This document shows positions 56,301 through 63,205 of a stretch of 64,000 bases of DNA, piece after piece (position 1 is the first letter of the stretch; each line of letters opens with the position of its first letter). The position numbers were made by a program, and so were the translations under genes. Below the pieces are notes generated by a model, which saw only the letters and a program-made list of their open reading frames with translations, did no database searches and was not told the DNA's origin. The DNA is from Sphingomonas sp. PP-CC-1A-547 (GTDB lineage Bacteria; Pseudomonadota; Alphaproteobacteria; Sphingomonadales; Sphingomonadaceae): assembly GCF_003610375.1 (NCBI RefSeq), contig NZ_RAPZ01000012.1, positions 248,001 through 312,000 on the forward strand, written 5' to 3'.

Positions 56301-57874
56301 AACTGGCTGATCAGGCGCGGCTTGTCGGAGATCACCGCGAGCGGCGTGTCGTCGCCCATCGACCCGATCGCTTCCTTGGCGGATTCGACCATCGGCGACA
56401 GGATCAGCTCCATGTCCTCCATCGTCTGGCCGGCGGCGACCTGACGGCGCGCGAGTTCGGCGCGGTCGTACCGGACGACCGCGTCCTCGACCGACGGTAG
56501 GTCGGCGAGTGTGTGGAATTCGCCGATCATCCCGGCATAGTCCGCCTCACCCGAGATGCGATCCTTCACTTCGCGATCCTGGAGCAGGCGACCTTCGTCC
56601 AGGTCGACCGCGATCATCTCGCCCGGCCCCAAGCGACCCTTTGCGACGATCGTGGATTCGGGAACGACGACCATGCCGCTCTCGGAGCCGACGATCAGCA
56701 GGCCGTCCGAGGTCAGCGTGTAGCGGAGCGGACGCAGCGCGTTGCGGTCCATGCCGGCGACTGCCCAGCGGCCATCGGTCATCGCAAGCGCGGCGGGGCC
56801 GTCCCACGGCTCCATGACGGAGGCGAGATACTGGTACATCGCGGTATGCTCGGCCGGCATGTCCGGGCTGGCGGCTTCGGGCACGAGCATCAGCTTGGCG
56901 GTCGGCGCATCGCGGCCCGAGCGGCAGATCGCCTCGAACACGGCATCAAGCGCGGCGGTGTCGGATGCACCGGCGGGGATCACCGGCTTGATGTCCTCCG
57001 AATTGTCGCCGAACGCGAGGCTCGCCATGCGGATCTCGTGTGACAACATCCAGTTCTTGTTGCCGCGGATCGTGTTGATCTCGCCGTTATGCGCGAGGCA
57101 GCGGAACGGTTGCGCCAGCCACCATTGCGGGAAGGTGTTGGTCGAATAGCGCTGATGGAAGATCGCGACGCGGCTCTCGAAGCGCTGGTCGCACAGGTCC
57201 GGATAGAAGACCGACAGCGATTCGGCGAGAAACAGCCCCTTGTAGATGATCGAGCGGCACGACAGCGAACAGATGTAGAAACCCTGGATCTGCGCCGCGA
57301 TCACGCGCTTCTCGATCCGGCGGCGGACGAGGTACAGCGTCTTCTCGAACTCGGCGGCGTCCTGTTCCTCGGGCAATGGCCCGGCGATCATGATCTGCTC
57401 GATCTCGGGGCGCGTCGCCTGCGCCTTCTGGCCGATCACCGACACGTCGACCGGCACCTGACGCCAGCCATAGATGGTGTAACCCGCCTCGATGATCGCG
57501 CTCTCGACGATCGTCCGGCAATCCTCCTGCGCGCCGAGATCGGTACGCGGGAGGAAGATCATGCCGACCGCGAGCCGGTTCGGGCGAACCTTGTGCCCCG
57601 AGGCGGCGACCGCATCGTCGAAGAAGCGCAGGGGCAGGTCGATATGCAGACCCGCGCCATCACCGGTCTTGCCGTCGGCATCGACTGCGCCGCGGTGCCA
57701 GACGGCCTTCAACGCATCGACGGCCGACTGCACGACACGGCGCGACGCGCGCCCATCGGTGGCGGCGACGAGGCCAACGCCGCACGCGTCGCCCTCGAAT
57801 TCGGGGCGATACATGCCGTGCTCGGCGAGACGGGCGCGTTGATCGATCATCGGAAAACCCTGTTCGTTGCTCAT
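53348..57874 (-). CDS. gltB: Glutamate synthase (NADPH) large subunit
   Basis: The ATG at 57874 gives 1508 aa, normal for GltB. A propeptide of about 30 residues precedes Cys31 in FEGDACGVGLVA, the N-terminal nucleophile of the glutaminase domain after processing. The central and FMN-binding domains follow, with MSLGALSPEAHETLAIAMNR, GEGGEDKSRF, KPGEGGQLPGFKV, HHDIYSIEDLAQLIYDL, and the 3Fe-4S cluster stretch CIMVRQCHSNTCPVGICTQ. The C-terminal beta-helix is glycine-rich (GRLFAAGQAGERFAVRNSGA). It makes two glutamates from glutamine and 2-oxoglutarate. The start overlaps the gltD stop by ATGA, so gltD is translated first, the reverse of E. coli order. Confidence 0.97.
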   Translation of the reverse strand: MSNEQGFPMIDQRARLAEHGMYRPEFEGDACGVGLVAATDGRASRRVVQSAVDALKAVWHRGAVDADGKTGDGAGLHIDLPLRFFDDAVAASGHKVRPNRLAVGMIFLPRTDLGAQEDCRTIVESAIIEAGYTIYGWRQVPVDVSVIGQKAQATRPEIEQIMIAGPLPEEQDAAEFEKTLYLVRRRIEKRVIAAQIQGFYICSLSCRSIIYKGLFLAESLSVFYPDLCDQRFESRVAIFHQRYSTNTFPQWWLAQPFRCLAHNGEINTIRGNKNWMLSHEIRMASLAFGDNSEDIKPVIPAGASDTAALDAVFEAICRSGRDAPTAKLMLVPEAASPDMPAEHTAMYQYLASVMEPWDGPAALAMTDGRWAVAGMDRNALRPLRYTLTSDGLLIVGSESGMVVVPESTIVAKGRLGPGEMIAVDLDEGRLLQDREVKDRISGEADYAGMIGEFHTLADLPSVEDAVVRYDRAELARRQVAAGQTMEDMELILSPMVESAKEAIGSMGDDTPLAVISDKPRLISQFFRQNFSQVTNPPIDPLRERHVMSLKTRFGNLANILDVRDQRERVLVLDSPVLTGEHWSRLKAHFGNAVAEIDCTFDVGGGPEKLRAAIQRIRNEAEQAVRQGKSEIFLTDEAISEDRVGIAGVLAVAAVHTHLVRRGLRSYASINVRSAECLDTHYYAVLIGVGATTVNAYLAEAAIVDRQSRGLFGDLDLAECLRRHRVAVEEGLLKIMSKMGIAVISSYRGGYNFEAVGLSRSLVNDLFPGMPAKISGEGYASLHVNATDRHEAAFDPAVATLPIGGFYRQRHTGETHAYSAQLMHLLQTAVATDSYTSYLQFSRGVSDLPPVYLRDLLQFNFPAEGVPVDQVEAITEIRKRFVTPGMSLGALSPEAHETLAIAMNRIGAKAVSGEGGEDKSRFVPYANGDNANSSIKQVASGRFGVTAEYLNACEEIEVKVAQGAKPGEGGQLPGFKVTEFIAKLRHATPGVTLISPPPHHDIYSIEDLAQLIYDLKQINPRARVCVKLVSSAGIGTVAAGVAKAHADVILIAGHVGGTGASPQTSIKYAGTPWEMGLSEVNQVLTLNGLRGRVRLRTDGGLKTGRDIVIAAILGAEEFGIGTLSLVAMGCIMVRQCHSNTCPVGICTQNDALRQKFVGTPEKVINLMTFIAEEVRDILARLGVKSLDDVIGRTELLRQVSRGAEHLDDLDLNPILAKVDADDSQRRFSLSTFRNEVPDSLDAQIIKDASAVFSRGEKMQLTYSVRNTHRAVGTRLSSEITRKFGMSTLADNHVTIRLRGSAGQSLGAFLCKGITLEVFGDSNDYVGKGLSGGTIIVRPAVSSPLASQDNTIIGNTVLYGATSGRLFAAGQAGERFAVRNSGATVVVEGCGANGCEYMTNGIAVVLGAVGANFGAGMTGGMAFVYDPDGVFAKRANPENITWDRVKSLHWADVLLDLVRDHADHTDSKWSKGLLEDWDRVAPHFWQIVPKEMLTRLSHPLDDSAELVAAE

Positions 57875-59313
57875 GCCGCCACCTTCGCGTTGGCCGCCTT
57901 GGTCTTCAGCCACTTGTGCATGGTTGCCGCGACGTCGCGACCGTCGCGGATCGCCCAGACGACGAGGCTTGCACCGCGGACGATGTCGCCCGCCGCGAAC
58001 ACGCCGTCGAGCGAGGTCATCAGCGTCTTGCCGTCGACCAGAACGGTGCCCCAGCGGCTCACGCCCAGTTCCGGCGTCGCGAACAGGGTCGGCAGATCCT
58101 CGGCGTCGAAGCCGAGCGCCTTGATGACGAGATCGGCATCGACCGAATAGTCGCCTGCGGGATCGGGTTCGGGGGCACGCCGGCCGCTTGCGTCGGGAGC
58201 GCCAAGACGCATTTTCCGGACCTTGACGCTCGACACCACGTCGCCGCCGTCGAAGCTCTGCGGGCCCGAGAGCCAGACGAACTCGACGCCCTCCTCCTCG
58301 GCATTGGCGACTTCGCGCTGCGAGCCGGGCATGTTGGCGCGGTCGCGGCGGTAGAGGCATTTCACCGACTTTGCGCCCTGGCGGATCGCGGTGCGGACGC
58401 AGTCCATCGCGGTGTCGCCGCCGCCGATCACGACGACGTCCTTGCCTTCCGCATTGAGGCTGCCGTCGTCGAATGCGGGGACCGCGTCACCGAAACCCTT
58501 GCGGTTCGAGGCGACGAGGAAGTCGAGTGCCGCGACCACGCCGTTCGATCCGCCGCCGGGCAGGTCCATCGCGCGCGCCTTGTAGACGCCAGTCGCGATC
58601 AGGATCGCATCGTGGCGCTGGCGAAGATCATCGAGGCTCGCATCGTCGCCGACCGCAAAGCCTTCGTGGAAGACGATGCCGGCTGCCTTGAGCCGCTCGA
58701 CGCGGCGCATGACGATCGGCTTTTCGAGCTTGAAGCCGGGGATGCCGTAGGTGAGCAACCCGCCCGCGCGGTCGTAGCGGTCGTAGACGTGAACGTCATA
58801 GCCATGCCCGCGCAGATATTCCGCCGCGGTCAGGCCCGCTGGGCCGGCACCGATTACGCCGACCGACTGGCCGCGCGGTTTGCCCGGCACCAGCGGTTCG
58901 ACCCAGCCATTCTCCCAGGCGGTGTCGGTGATGAACTTCTCGACCGAGCCGATCGTGACCGCGCCGTGCCCGGTGAATTCGATGACGCAATTGCCTTCGC
59001 ACAGCCGGTCTTGCGGACAGATCCGGCCACAGATCTCGGGCATGGTCGAGGTCGCGTTGCTCAGCTCATACGCCTCGCGCAGCCGACCTTCCGCGGTCAG
59101 CCTGAGCCAGTCGGGGATATGGTTGTGCAGCGGGCAGTGGACCGAACAATAGGGCACGCCGCACTGCGAGCAGCGCCCGGCCTGCTCCTCGGCGGGTTGA
59201 ATCGCGTATCGCTGCGCGATCTCGCGGAAATCCTCCTGCCGCTCATCCGCGGTGCGCTTTGCCGGATAGGATTGCTCCCGCCCGACAAACTTTAGCATCG
59301 AATCGTTCGCCAT
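57871..59313 (-). CDS. gltD: Glutamate synthase small subunit (NADPH-oxidising, Fe-S/FAD)
   Basis: The 480-aa protein passes electrons from NADPH to GltB. The N-terminal Fe-S domain has GRCSQCGVPYCSVHCPLHNH and CGRICPQDRLCEGNC. A first GxGxxG, SVGVIGAGPAGLTAAEYLRG, binds FAD; the second, KDVVVIGGGDTAMDCVRTAI, binds NADPH. Near the end GVFAAGDIVRGASLVVWAI is the usual FAD-closing motif. The chosen start is ATG 59313; ATG 59298 is possible. It is the first gene of a gltD-gltB operon behind an unusually AT-rich leader with a dyad at 59375. Confidence 0.96.
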   Translation of the reverse strand: MANDSMLKFVGREQSYPAKRTADERQEDFREIAQRYAIQPAEEQAGRCSQCGVPYCSVHCPLHNHIPDWLRLTAEGRLREAYELSNATSTMPEICGRICPQDRLCEGNCVIEFTGHGAVTIGSVEKFITDTAWENGWVEPLVPGKPRGQSVGVIGAGPAGLTAAEYLRGHGYDVHVYDRYDRAGGLLTYGIPGFKLEKPIVMRRVERLKAAGIVFHEGFAVGDDASLDDLRQRHDAILIATGVYKARAMDLPGGGSNGVVAALDFLVASNRKGFGDAVPAFDDGSLNAEGKDVVVIGGGDTAMDCVRTAIRQGAKSVKCLYRRDRANMPGSQREVANAEEEGVEFVWLSGPQSFDGGDVVSSVKVRKMRLGAPDASGRRAPEPDPAGDYSVDADLVIKALGFDAEDLPTLFATPELGVSRWGTVLVDGKTLMTSLDGVFAAGDIVRGASLVVWAIRDGRDVAATMHKWLKTKAANAKVAA

Positions 59314-59374
59314 ACATGCCTCCGACAGCCGCGTTATTGCGCCACCGAAAGCTTGTCACCGTGAAATCGACCAG

Positions 59375-59395
59375 TATGTCAGCATGACTGACGTA
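59375..59395. promoter_or_regulatory. Dyad upstream of gltD, possible operator
   Basis: TATGTCAG (59375-59382) and CTGACGTA (59388-59395) are inverted arms with one mismatch around CATGA. The site is 62-82 bases before the gltD ATG, in an AT-rich stretch (about 59390-59450) that also contains TTGATCAA. Position and symmetry suggest a binding site for a dimeric regulator of glutamate synthase; which one cannot be said. Confidence 0.4.
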
Positions 59396-59464
59396 TTAAT
59401 TGATCAAATCAACCAAATTATCTAAGAACAATTCTCAACAAGGCTTATTGATACCGAAACGGAC

Positions 59465-60274
59465 CTACTTGCTGAGCAGCCAGACCAGTGCGGCCGAGCC
59501 GGCAGCTACCCGGTACCAGGCAAAAGGCACGAACCCGTGCTTGGTGACGATGCCGACGAACCACTTCACGACCAGCAGCGCGACGACGAACGACACCGCA
59601 GCGCCGATCGCGATCGCACCAAGTCCGACCCCGCCGCCGCTCGCAATCGCATCGCGGTTCTTCAGCAGTTCGAGCGCGCTTGCCCCCAGCATCGTCGGGA
59701 TTGCGAGAAAGAAGCTGAACTCGGCCGCCGTGCGCCGCTCGACACCCAGCGCCAGCGCGCCGAGAATCGTTGCGCCAGAGCGGCTAACGCCGGGGACCAT
59801 CGCGAGGCACTGGAGGAAGCCGATGCCGATCACGGTCTTCAGCGGAATGTCCGCGACGCCGCTGATGTCGCTGCGCGGCGCGAACCGCTCGACCGCGAGG
59901 ATCGCGAAGCCGCCGACTATCAGCGCGATCGCAACGACCTCCGCATTCCCGAGCAGCGCCTCGATATGCTTGTGCAGCGCGAGACCGATCACCGCTGCCG
60001 GGATGAACGCGACGATCAGGTTGCGCAGGAACAGCCAGGATTTCGGCTCGCGCTTGATGAGCCCCATGCCGACCGCCCAGAACGTCCGCCAGTACAGCAC
60101 GACGATCGCGAGGATCGCGCCGAGCTGAATGACGACGTTGAACACCTCCCAGCGCCCCGCATCATAGCCGAGCAGCCGCGTCGCGAGAATAAGATGCCCG
60201 GTCGACGAGACGGGCAGGAATTCGGTGATCCCCTCGACGATGCCGAGGAGGATGACGGTGAGAAGTTCGGTCAA
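59465..60274 (-). CDS. uppP: Undecaprenyl-diphosphatase
   Basis: This 269-aa inner-membrane protein with about eight helices recycles the C55 lipid carrier for wall and O-antigen synthesis. Both conserved active-site stretches are present: GIVEGITEFLPVSSTGHLIL near the N-terminus (E-x3-E and the PxSSxxH box) and MVPGVSRSGATILGAL in the middle (PGxSRSG). The family is also called BacA. It follows the NDUFA9-like gene by 58 bases on the same strand. Confidence 0.96.
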   Translation of the reverse strand: MTELLTVILLGIVEGITEFLPVSSTGHLILATRLLGYDAGRWEVFNVVIQLGAILAIVVLYWRTFWAVGMGLIKREPKSWLFLRNLIVAFIPAAVIGLALHKHIEALLGNAEVVAIALIVGGFAILAVERFAPRSDISGVADIPLKTVIGIGFLQCLAMVPGVSRSGATILGALALGVERRTAAEFSFFLAIPTMLGASALELLKNRDAIASGGGVGLGAIAIGAAVSFVVALLVVKWFVGIVTKHGFVPFAWYRVAAGSAALVWLLSK

Positions 60275-60332
60275 GCAGGAGCTCCGGCGCGGTAGGTCAG
60301 GGCAATCTCAAAGGTAGGTAGCACGCGCAGGA

Positions 60333-61286
60333 TCAGGCGACATGAACTTCCGCATGCGTCTCGGCGCGACGACCGAACCGTCCGGCCTTGCGAAAACGCA
60401 CCAGCCAACCCGGCGCGACCGTCGACAGCGGCGTCGCCTCGATCCCGAACGCGGCGAGGCCATCGGTGCCGGTAACGATATTGTCGGTCTGCAGCATCGT
60501 CCACTGATCCTTGGTGATCGGCGCGCCCGGCAGGAAGCCGCCCTTGGCGATCAGCGCCCCGGCAAAGTCCGGCAGCTCGACGATGGAGGGATTGCGGCCG
60601 ATCGTCTTGGCGATCCAGCGGATGAGATTGCCCATCGTGATGATGTCGGGGCCGCCGAGCTCGAAGGTCTGGCCGCCGAACGTCTCGGGATCCGACGCTG
60701 CCGCGACCACGGCGTCCGCCACGTTGCCGACGAACACCGGCTGGAACTTCGCGCCCGCGCGCAGCACCGGCACCACCGGCGCCTTGGCGATCATCCCGGC
60801 AAAGCGGTTCACGAACTGGTCTTCCTGGCCGAACACGATCGACGGCCGCAGGATCGTCGCGTTGGGGAACGCCTCGAGCACGGCCGCCTCGCCCTGCCCC
60901 TTCGACTTGCCGTACGCGGAGGCAGACTCCGGATCGGCGCCGATCGCCGAGACGTGCACGAGCGCACCGACGCCGGCCTTCGCCGCAGCCTGCGCGACGG
61001 TCTGCGCACCCAGCGCCTGAACGCGCTGGAAATCGCCCGCGAGCACGCCGACCAGGTTCACCACCACATCCGATCCGTGCACCGCATGCGCGATCGTCTC
61101 GGGCTTGGTGACGTCGGCCCCGACGAACTGCGTCTGGCCGAGCCCGCCAAGCGGCTTCAGGAAGAACGCCTGCCGCGGATCGCGCTGCGCGATGCGGACG
61201 CGCGCGCCCGTCGCCAGCAGCGCCTGTGCGACATAGCGGCCGACGAAACCGCCACCCCCGATCAGCGTCACCAGTTTGTCGTTCAT
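60333..61286 (-). CDS. NAD(P)-binding SDR-like protein, complex I NDUFA9 type
   Basis: The ATG at 61286 gives 317 aa. It is an extended Rossmann protein: KLVTLIGGGGFVGRYVAQAL (GGxGFxG dinucleotide loop), then VVVNLVGVLAGDFQRV, VHVSAIGADPESASAYGKSK with the Y-x3-K pair, AVLEAFPNATILRPSIVFGQ, FQPVFVGNVADAVVAA and TFELGGPDIITMGNL. This pattern matches the NDUFA9-type accessory subunit family found in alphaproteobacteria, a complex I assembly or NADPH-binding protein; an atypical NDP-sugar epimerase is a less likely reading. No nuo genes are in the window. Confidence 0.88.
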   Translation of the reverse strand: MNDKLVTLIGGGGFVGRYVAQALLATGARVRIAQRDPRQAFFLKPLGGLGQTQFVGADVTKPETIAHAVHGSDVVVNLVGVLAGDFQRVQALGAQTVAQAAAKAGVGALVHVSAIGADPESASAYGKSKGQGEAAVLEAFPNATILRPSIVFGQEDQFVNRFAGMIAKAPVVPVLRAGAKFQPVFVGNVADAVVAAASDPETFGGQTFELGGPDIITMGNLIRWIAKTIGRNPSIVELPDFAGALIAKGGFLPGAPITKDQWTMLQTDNIVTGTDGLAAFGIEATPLSTVAPGWLVRFRKAGRFGRRAETHAEVHVA

Positions 61287-61352
61287 CGCCCGTCCGTCCA
61301 CTTTGTTTTGCCTGCCAATCACGAATAACCCCTTGCCCCAGCAAGAGGCGTG

Positions 61353-61382
61353 TTGACAAGCATCGCGACCCTCCCCTAGAGG
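61353..61382 (+). promoter_or_regulatory. Promoter of tRNA-Leu
   Basis: A perfect TTGACA (61353-61358) is followed after 18 bases by TAGAGG (61377-61382), a weak -10. The tRNA begins 17 bases further on. A strong -35 with a poor -10 in GC-rich surroundings is common for stable RNA genes in alphaproteobacteria. Confidence 0.55.
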
Positions 61383-61398
61383 CGCCCTCCTACCCCGT

Positions 61399-61485
61399 GC
61401 CCGGATGGCGGAATTGGTAGACGCACCAGCTTCAGGTGCTGGCGATCGCAAGGTCGTGGAGGTTCGAGTCCTCTTCCGGGCACCA
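61399..61485 (+). tRNA. tRNA-Leu (anticodon CAG)
   Basis: The acceptor stem GCCCGGA (61399-61405) pairs with TCCGGGC (61475-61481), followed by A and an encoded CCA. The anticodon stem CCAGC/GCTGG encloses TTCAGGT, with anticodon CAG reading CUG, the most used leucine codon in GC-rich genomes. A long variable arm, CGATCGCAAGGTCGTG, marks it as a class II tRNA, and GGTTCGAGTCC is the T arm. The decayed toxin segment begins about 115 bases downstream, so this gene could have served as an integration site. Confidence 0.97.
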
Positions 61486-61507
61486 CACTATACAGAAGCA
61501 CGACCGA

Positions 61508-61534
61508 GCGAGGCGGATCCCAGGATCCGCTCGC
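61508..61534. repeat. Strong stem-loop directly after tRNA-Leu
   Basis: GCGA-G-GCGGATCC (61508-61520) pairs with GGATCCGC-TCGC (61523-61534), giving 12 bp with one bulged G and a 2-base loop. It starts 23 bases after the tRNA CCA. Without a T-tract it may be a processing or termination signal for the tRNA transcript. Confidence 0.5.
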
Positions 61535-61599
61535 GCCGCGCTTGGCTGGTAGGACGACGTTGCTCAGATGTTCTCACCGCAAAGACAGCGGGGGATGGC

Positions 61600-62290
61600 A
61601 TGGTCCACGCATCAGGCAGTAGCCAGCGGAACGCGTTCTCGCGGTGGTTGCGAACGGGTAAGGTGCCATCGGCGCTGGGTCCTGACGGTCTCGAACGCAA
61701 ATATAATCCATGGCATGATCTGGCGGACGGCCGGTTTACCTTCGCAGGTGCGGGACGCCATGATGGATCGAGCAACGGCGATACGACTAACGCTGGGAAC
61801 GGTCGCACGTCCTCCCATGTCGGTCGCGCTCCAAGAGTAGGGTCGCGGACTGCGGCGCACCCGAAAGCCAAAGTGTCGCAGGCGAGACCGCTAGCGGGAG
61901 TTGGCCGGAGATCGGTAGAGCACGGGTCGGTCGGAATGCCGCCCGCGCGCGCTCCGGTGACGCCGCCTGGTAGCCAGTCGAACCCTGTCGGCGAATTCGT
62001 TGGTGGAGTCGCCAGGGGCTTTACGATGTCGGGGCGGGAACGGTGACTGGCGTCCGTGCTACGCTGACGACAAATCCGGTTACCAGGGCGATTACGTGAT
62101 CGACCGGAAATGGAAAATAGTCACCGCACCACGTGCACGGCCCCAGACTTCGCAACAATCAGAAGTCTTGGCGCAACATCGCCTTATTGGAGTATGGGAA
62201 GTTGCTACTCTTGTGCAGAAGATTAAGGCCCTTAAGCTTCTAAAGAGGATGAACGTCGCCAACATCAAGGTAAGGGTAGTCAAACCATGA
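61600..62290 (+). pseudogene. Decayed polymorphic-toxin-like gene (N-terminal module, broken linker, C-terminal end)
   Basis: An ORF from ATG 61600, preceded by AGCGGGGG, reads to a stop at 62044-62046. Its start contains FSRWLRTGKVPSALGPDGLE and YNPWHDLADGRFTFAGAGR, a module that I associate with secreted toxins of sphingomonads and relatives. Near 62018 the similarity leaves that frame (NPVGEFVGGVARG) and continues in another (LYDVGAGTVTGVRATLTTNP, from 62019) to a TGA at 62097. A third frame then reads WEVATLVQKIKALKLLKRMN and ends at 62290, overlapping the next gene by ATGA. So at least two frame changes, and probably a deletion, separate the parts. GC content falls towards the 3' end. 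Function is inferred from layout and memory of related proteins. Confidence 0.55.
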
Positions 62291-62598
62291 TAGTTACCCA
62301 GATCGCGCACATCATTGCGGATTATGTCGTTTTTCTTGAGCTGACCGAGGAAGAGGAGCTAAACCTTGATACGGCCGTCACGATGATGGAAGCGCTAGCG
62401 GACCAGCTCGAAAATTTAGATAAAGATTTTTTACGCGAACTGATCGACGCCTTCGCCGCAATTGCCGAGGAATATAGCGGCGAGGCGCAGCGGGTGGTGC
62501 GGGATATAGCGCACAACTTTTATCTCGAAGAGGCGCTCGCAGCCGACGATCCGGTGAGACTGGTTCAGTTGGAAGCGCTGCGCGACGCAAGGGAATGA
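62287..62598 (+). CDS. Probable immunity protein of the decayed toxin (103 aa)
   Basis: The 103-aa protein starts at ATG 62287, inside the ATGA shared with the end of the toxin frame, the classic arrangement of an immunity gene after a toxin tip. It is all-helical by appearance and strongly acidic (LELTEEEELNLDTAVTMMEA, LENLDKDFLRELIDAFAAIA), with no signal peptide or membrane segment, as expected for a cytoplasmic inhibitor binding a basic nuclease-like toxin. The frame is intact although the toxin is broken. Composition is visibly less GC-rich than the surrounding genes. No named immunity family was recognised. Confidence 0.65.
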   Translation: MIVTQIAHIIADYVVFLELTEEEELNLDTAVTMMEALADQLENLDKDFLRELIDAFAAIAEEYSGEAQRVVRDIAHNFYLEEALAADDPVRLVQLEALRDARE

Positions 62599-62967
62599 AC
62601 GCCAGGATATCAGCGCCCCAAGCATGTGAAAGAAGCGACGTCGAACAGTCGATACCGCCCTATTTGTAACGCTGGCTGAGAGCGTTTTAACCAATCTAAG
62701 CGCCTAGCTTTGGCCTCCGTGGGCAAATTTCTTGGCGCTCACGCGGCGTGGAGCATCGCGACTGCATCTTGCATCGTGACCGGCGGATTCATGGCCCAAG
62801 GCGACTTTGAACAAGCGGCTTCCGTGTCGCCTAACTCGACCGAGTGCGAAACGGCGTTTAACCGACCGAGCTGCCGGTCGACGCACGCAGAGATCATCAA
62901 GCGCCAAGGTGCTCGTTGAACTCGTCGTTTGTTTTGGAATTGCCTCGACCGCTCAGGCGGGAAGCGC
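62599..62967. other. Gene-poor stretch between the immunity gene and tRNA-Gln
   Basis: The 369 bases hold short open frames on both strands (for example 62710-62919 on + and 62739-62996 on -) that overlap one another, lack ribosome sites and match nothing known to me. The minus frame would also run through the tRNA-Gln 3' end. I regard the stretch as decayed or regulatory DNA belonging to the same foreign patch. Confidence 0.5.
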
Positions 62968-63041
62968 TGGATGCCCCGTGAGGATTCGAACCTCAATAGG
63001 CGGTATCAGAAACCGCAGTCTTACCATTAGACGACGGGGCA
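62968..63041 (-). tRNA. tRNA-Gln (anticodon CTG)
   Basis: On the minus strand TGCCCCG pairs with CGGGGCA; the first pair is U-A, as is usual for glutamine tRNAs. The anticodon stem GCGGT/ACCGC encloses TTCTGAT, giving anticodon CTG. The T arm is GAGGTTCGAATCCTC, and CCA is encoded (62968-62970). It points toward the toxin remnant. Confidence 0.95.
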
Positions 63042-63205
63042 TCAGCGAGGGCGGGCTCTACGGGTGACCGCCGAGGCTGTCAACGCCAAGATGATGCCGT
63101 TCCGCCACTTCGCTTGCGTAATCGCGGCGCCGCGCTACATTCGTGTCCAAGCACCGGGCGGGTATTTTCCCGCGGCGGCAGACATAGATAGCGAGTTTTA
63201 CGGCG

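Noticed and set aside
61508..61534. Possible attachment site of an integrated element after tRNA-Leu
   Set aside because: It is a self-complementary hairpin, and no second copy of it or of the tRNA 3' end was found between 61486 and 63041.
61405..61599. Start of the toxin-like frame inside tRNA-Leu
   Set aside because: A coding start within a tRNA is not credible; ATG 61600 with an upstream G-rich site is the first sensible start.
62710..62996. Short open frames on both strands between the immunity gene and tRNA-Gln
   Set aside because: They overlap one another, have no ribosome site, match no known family, and one runs into the tRNA.
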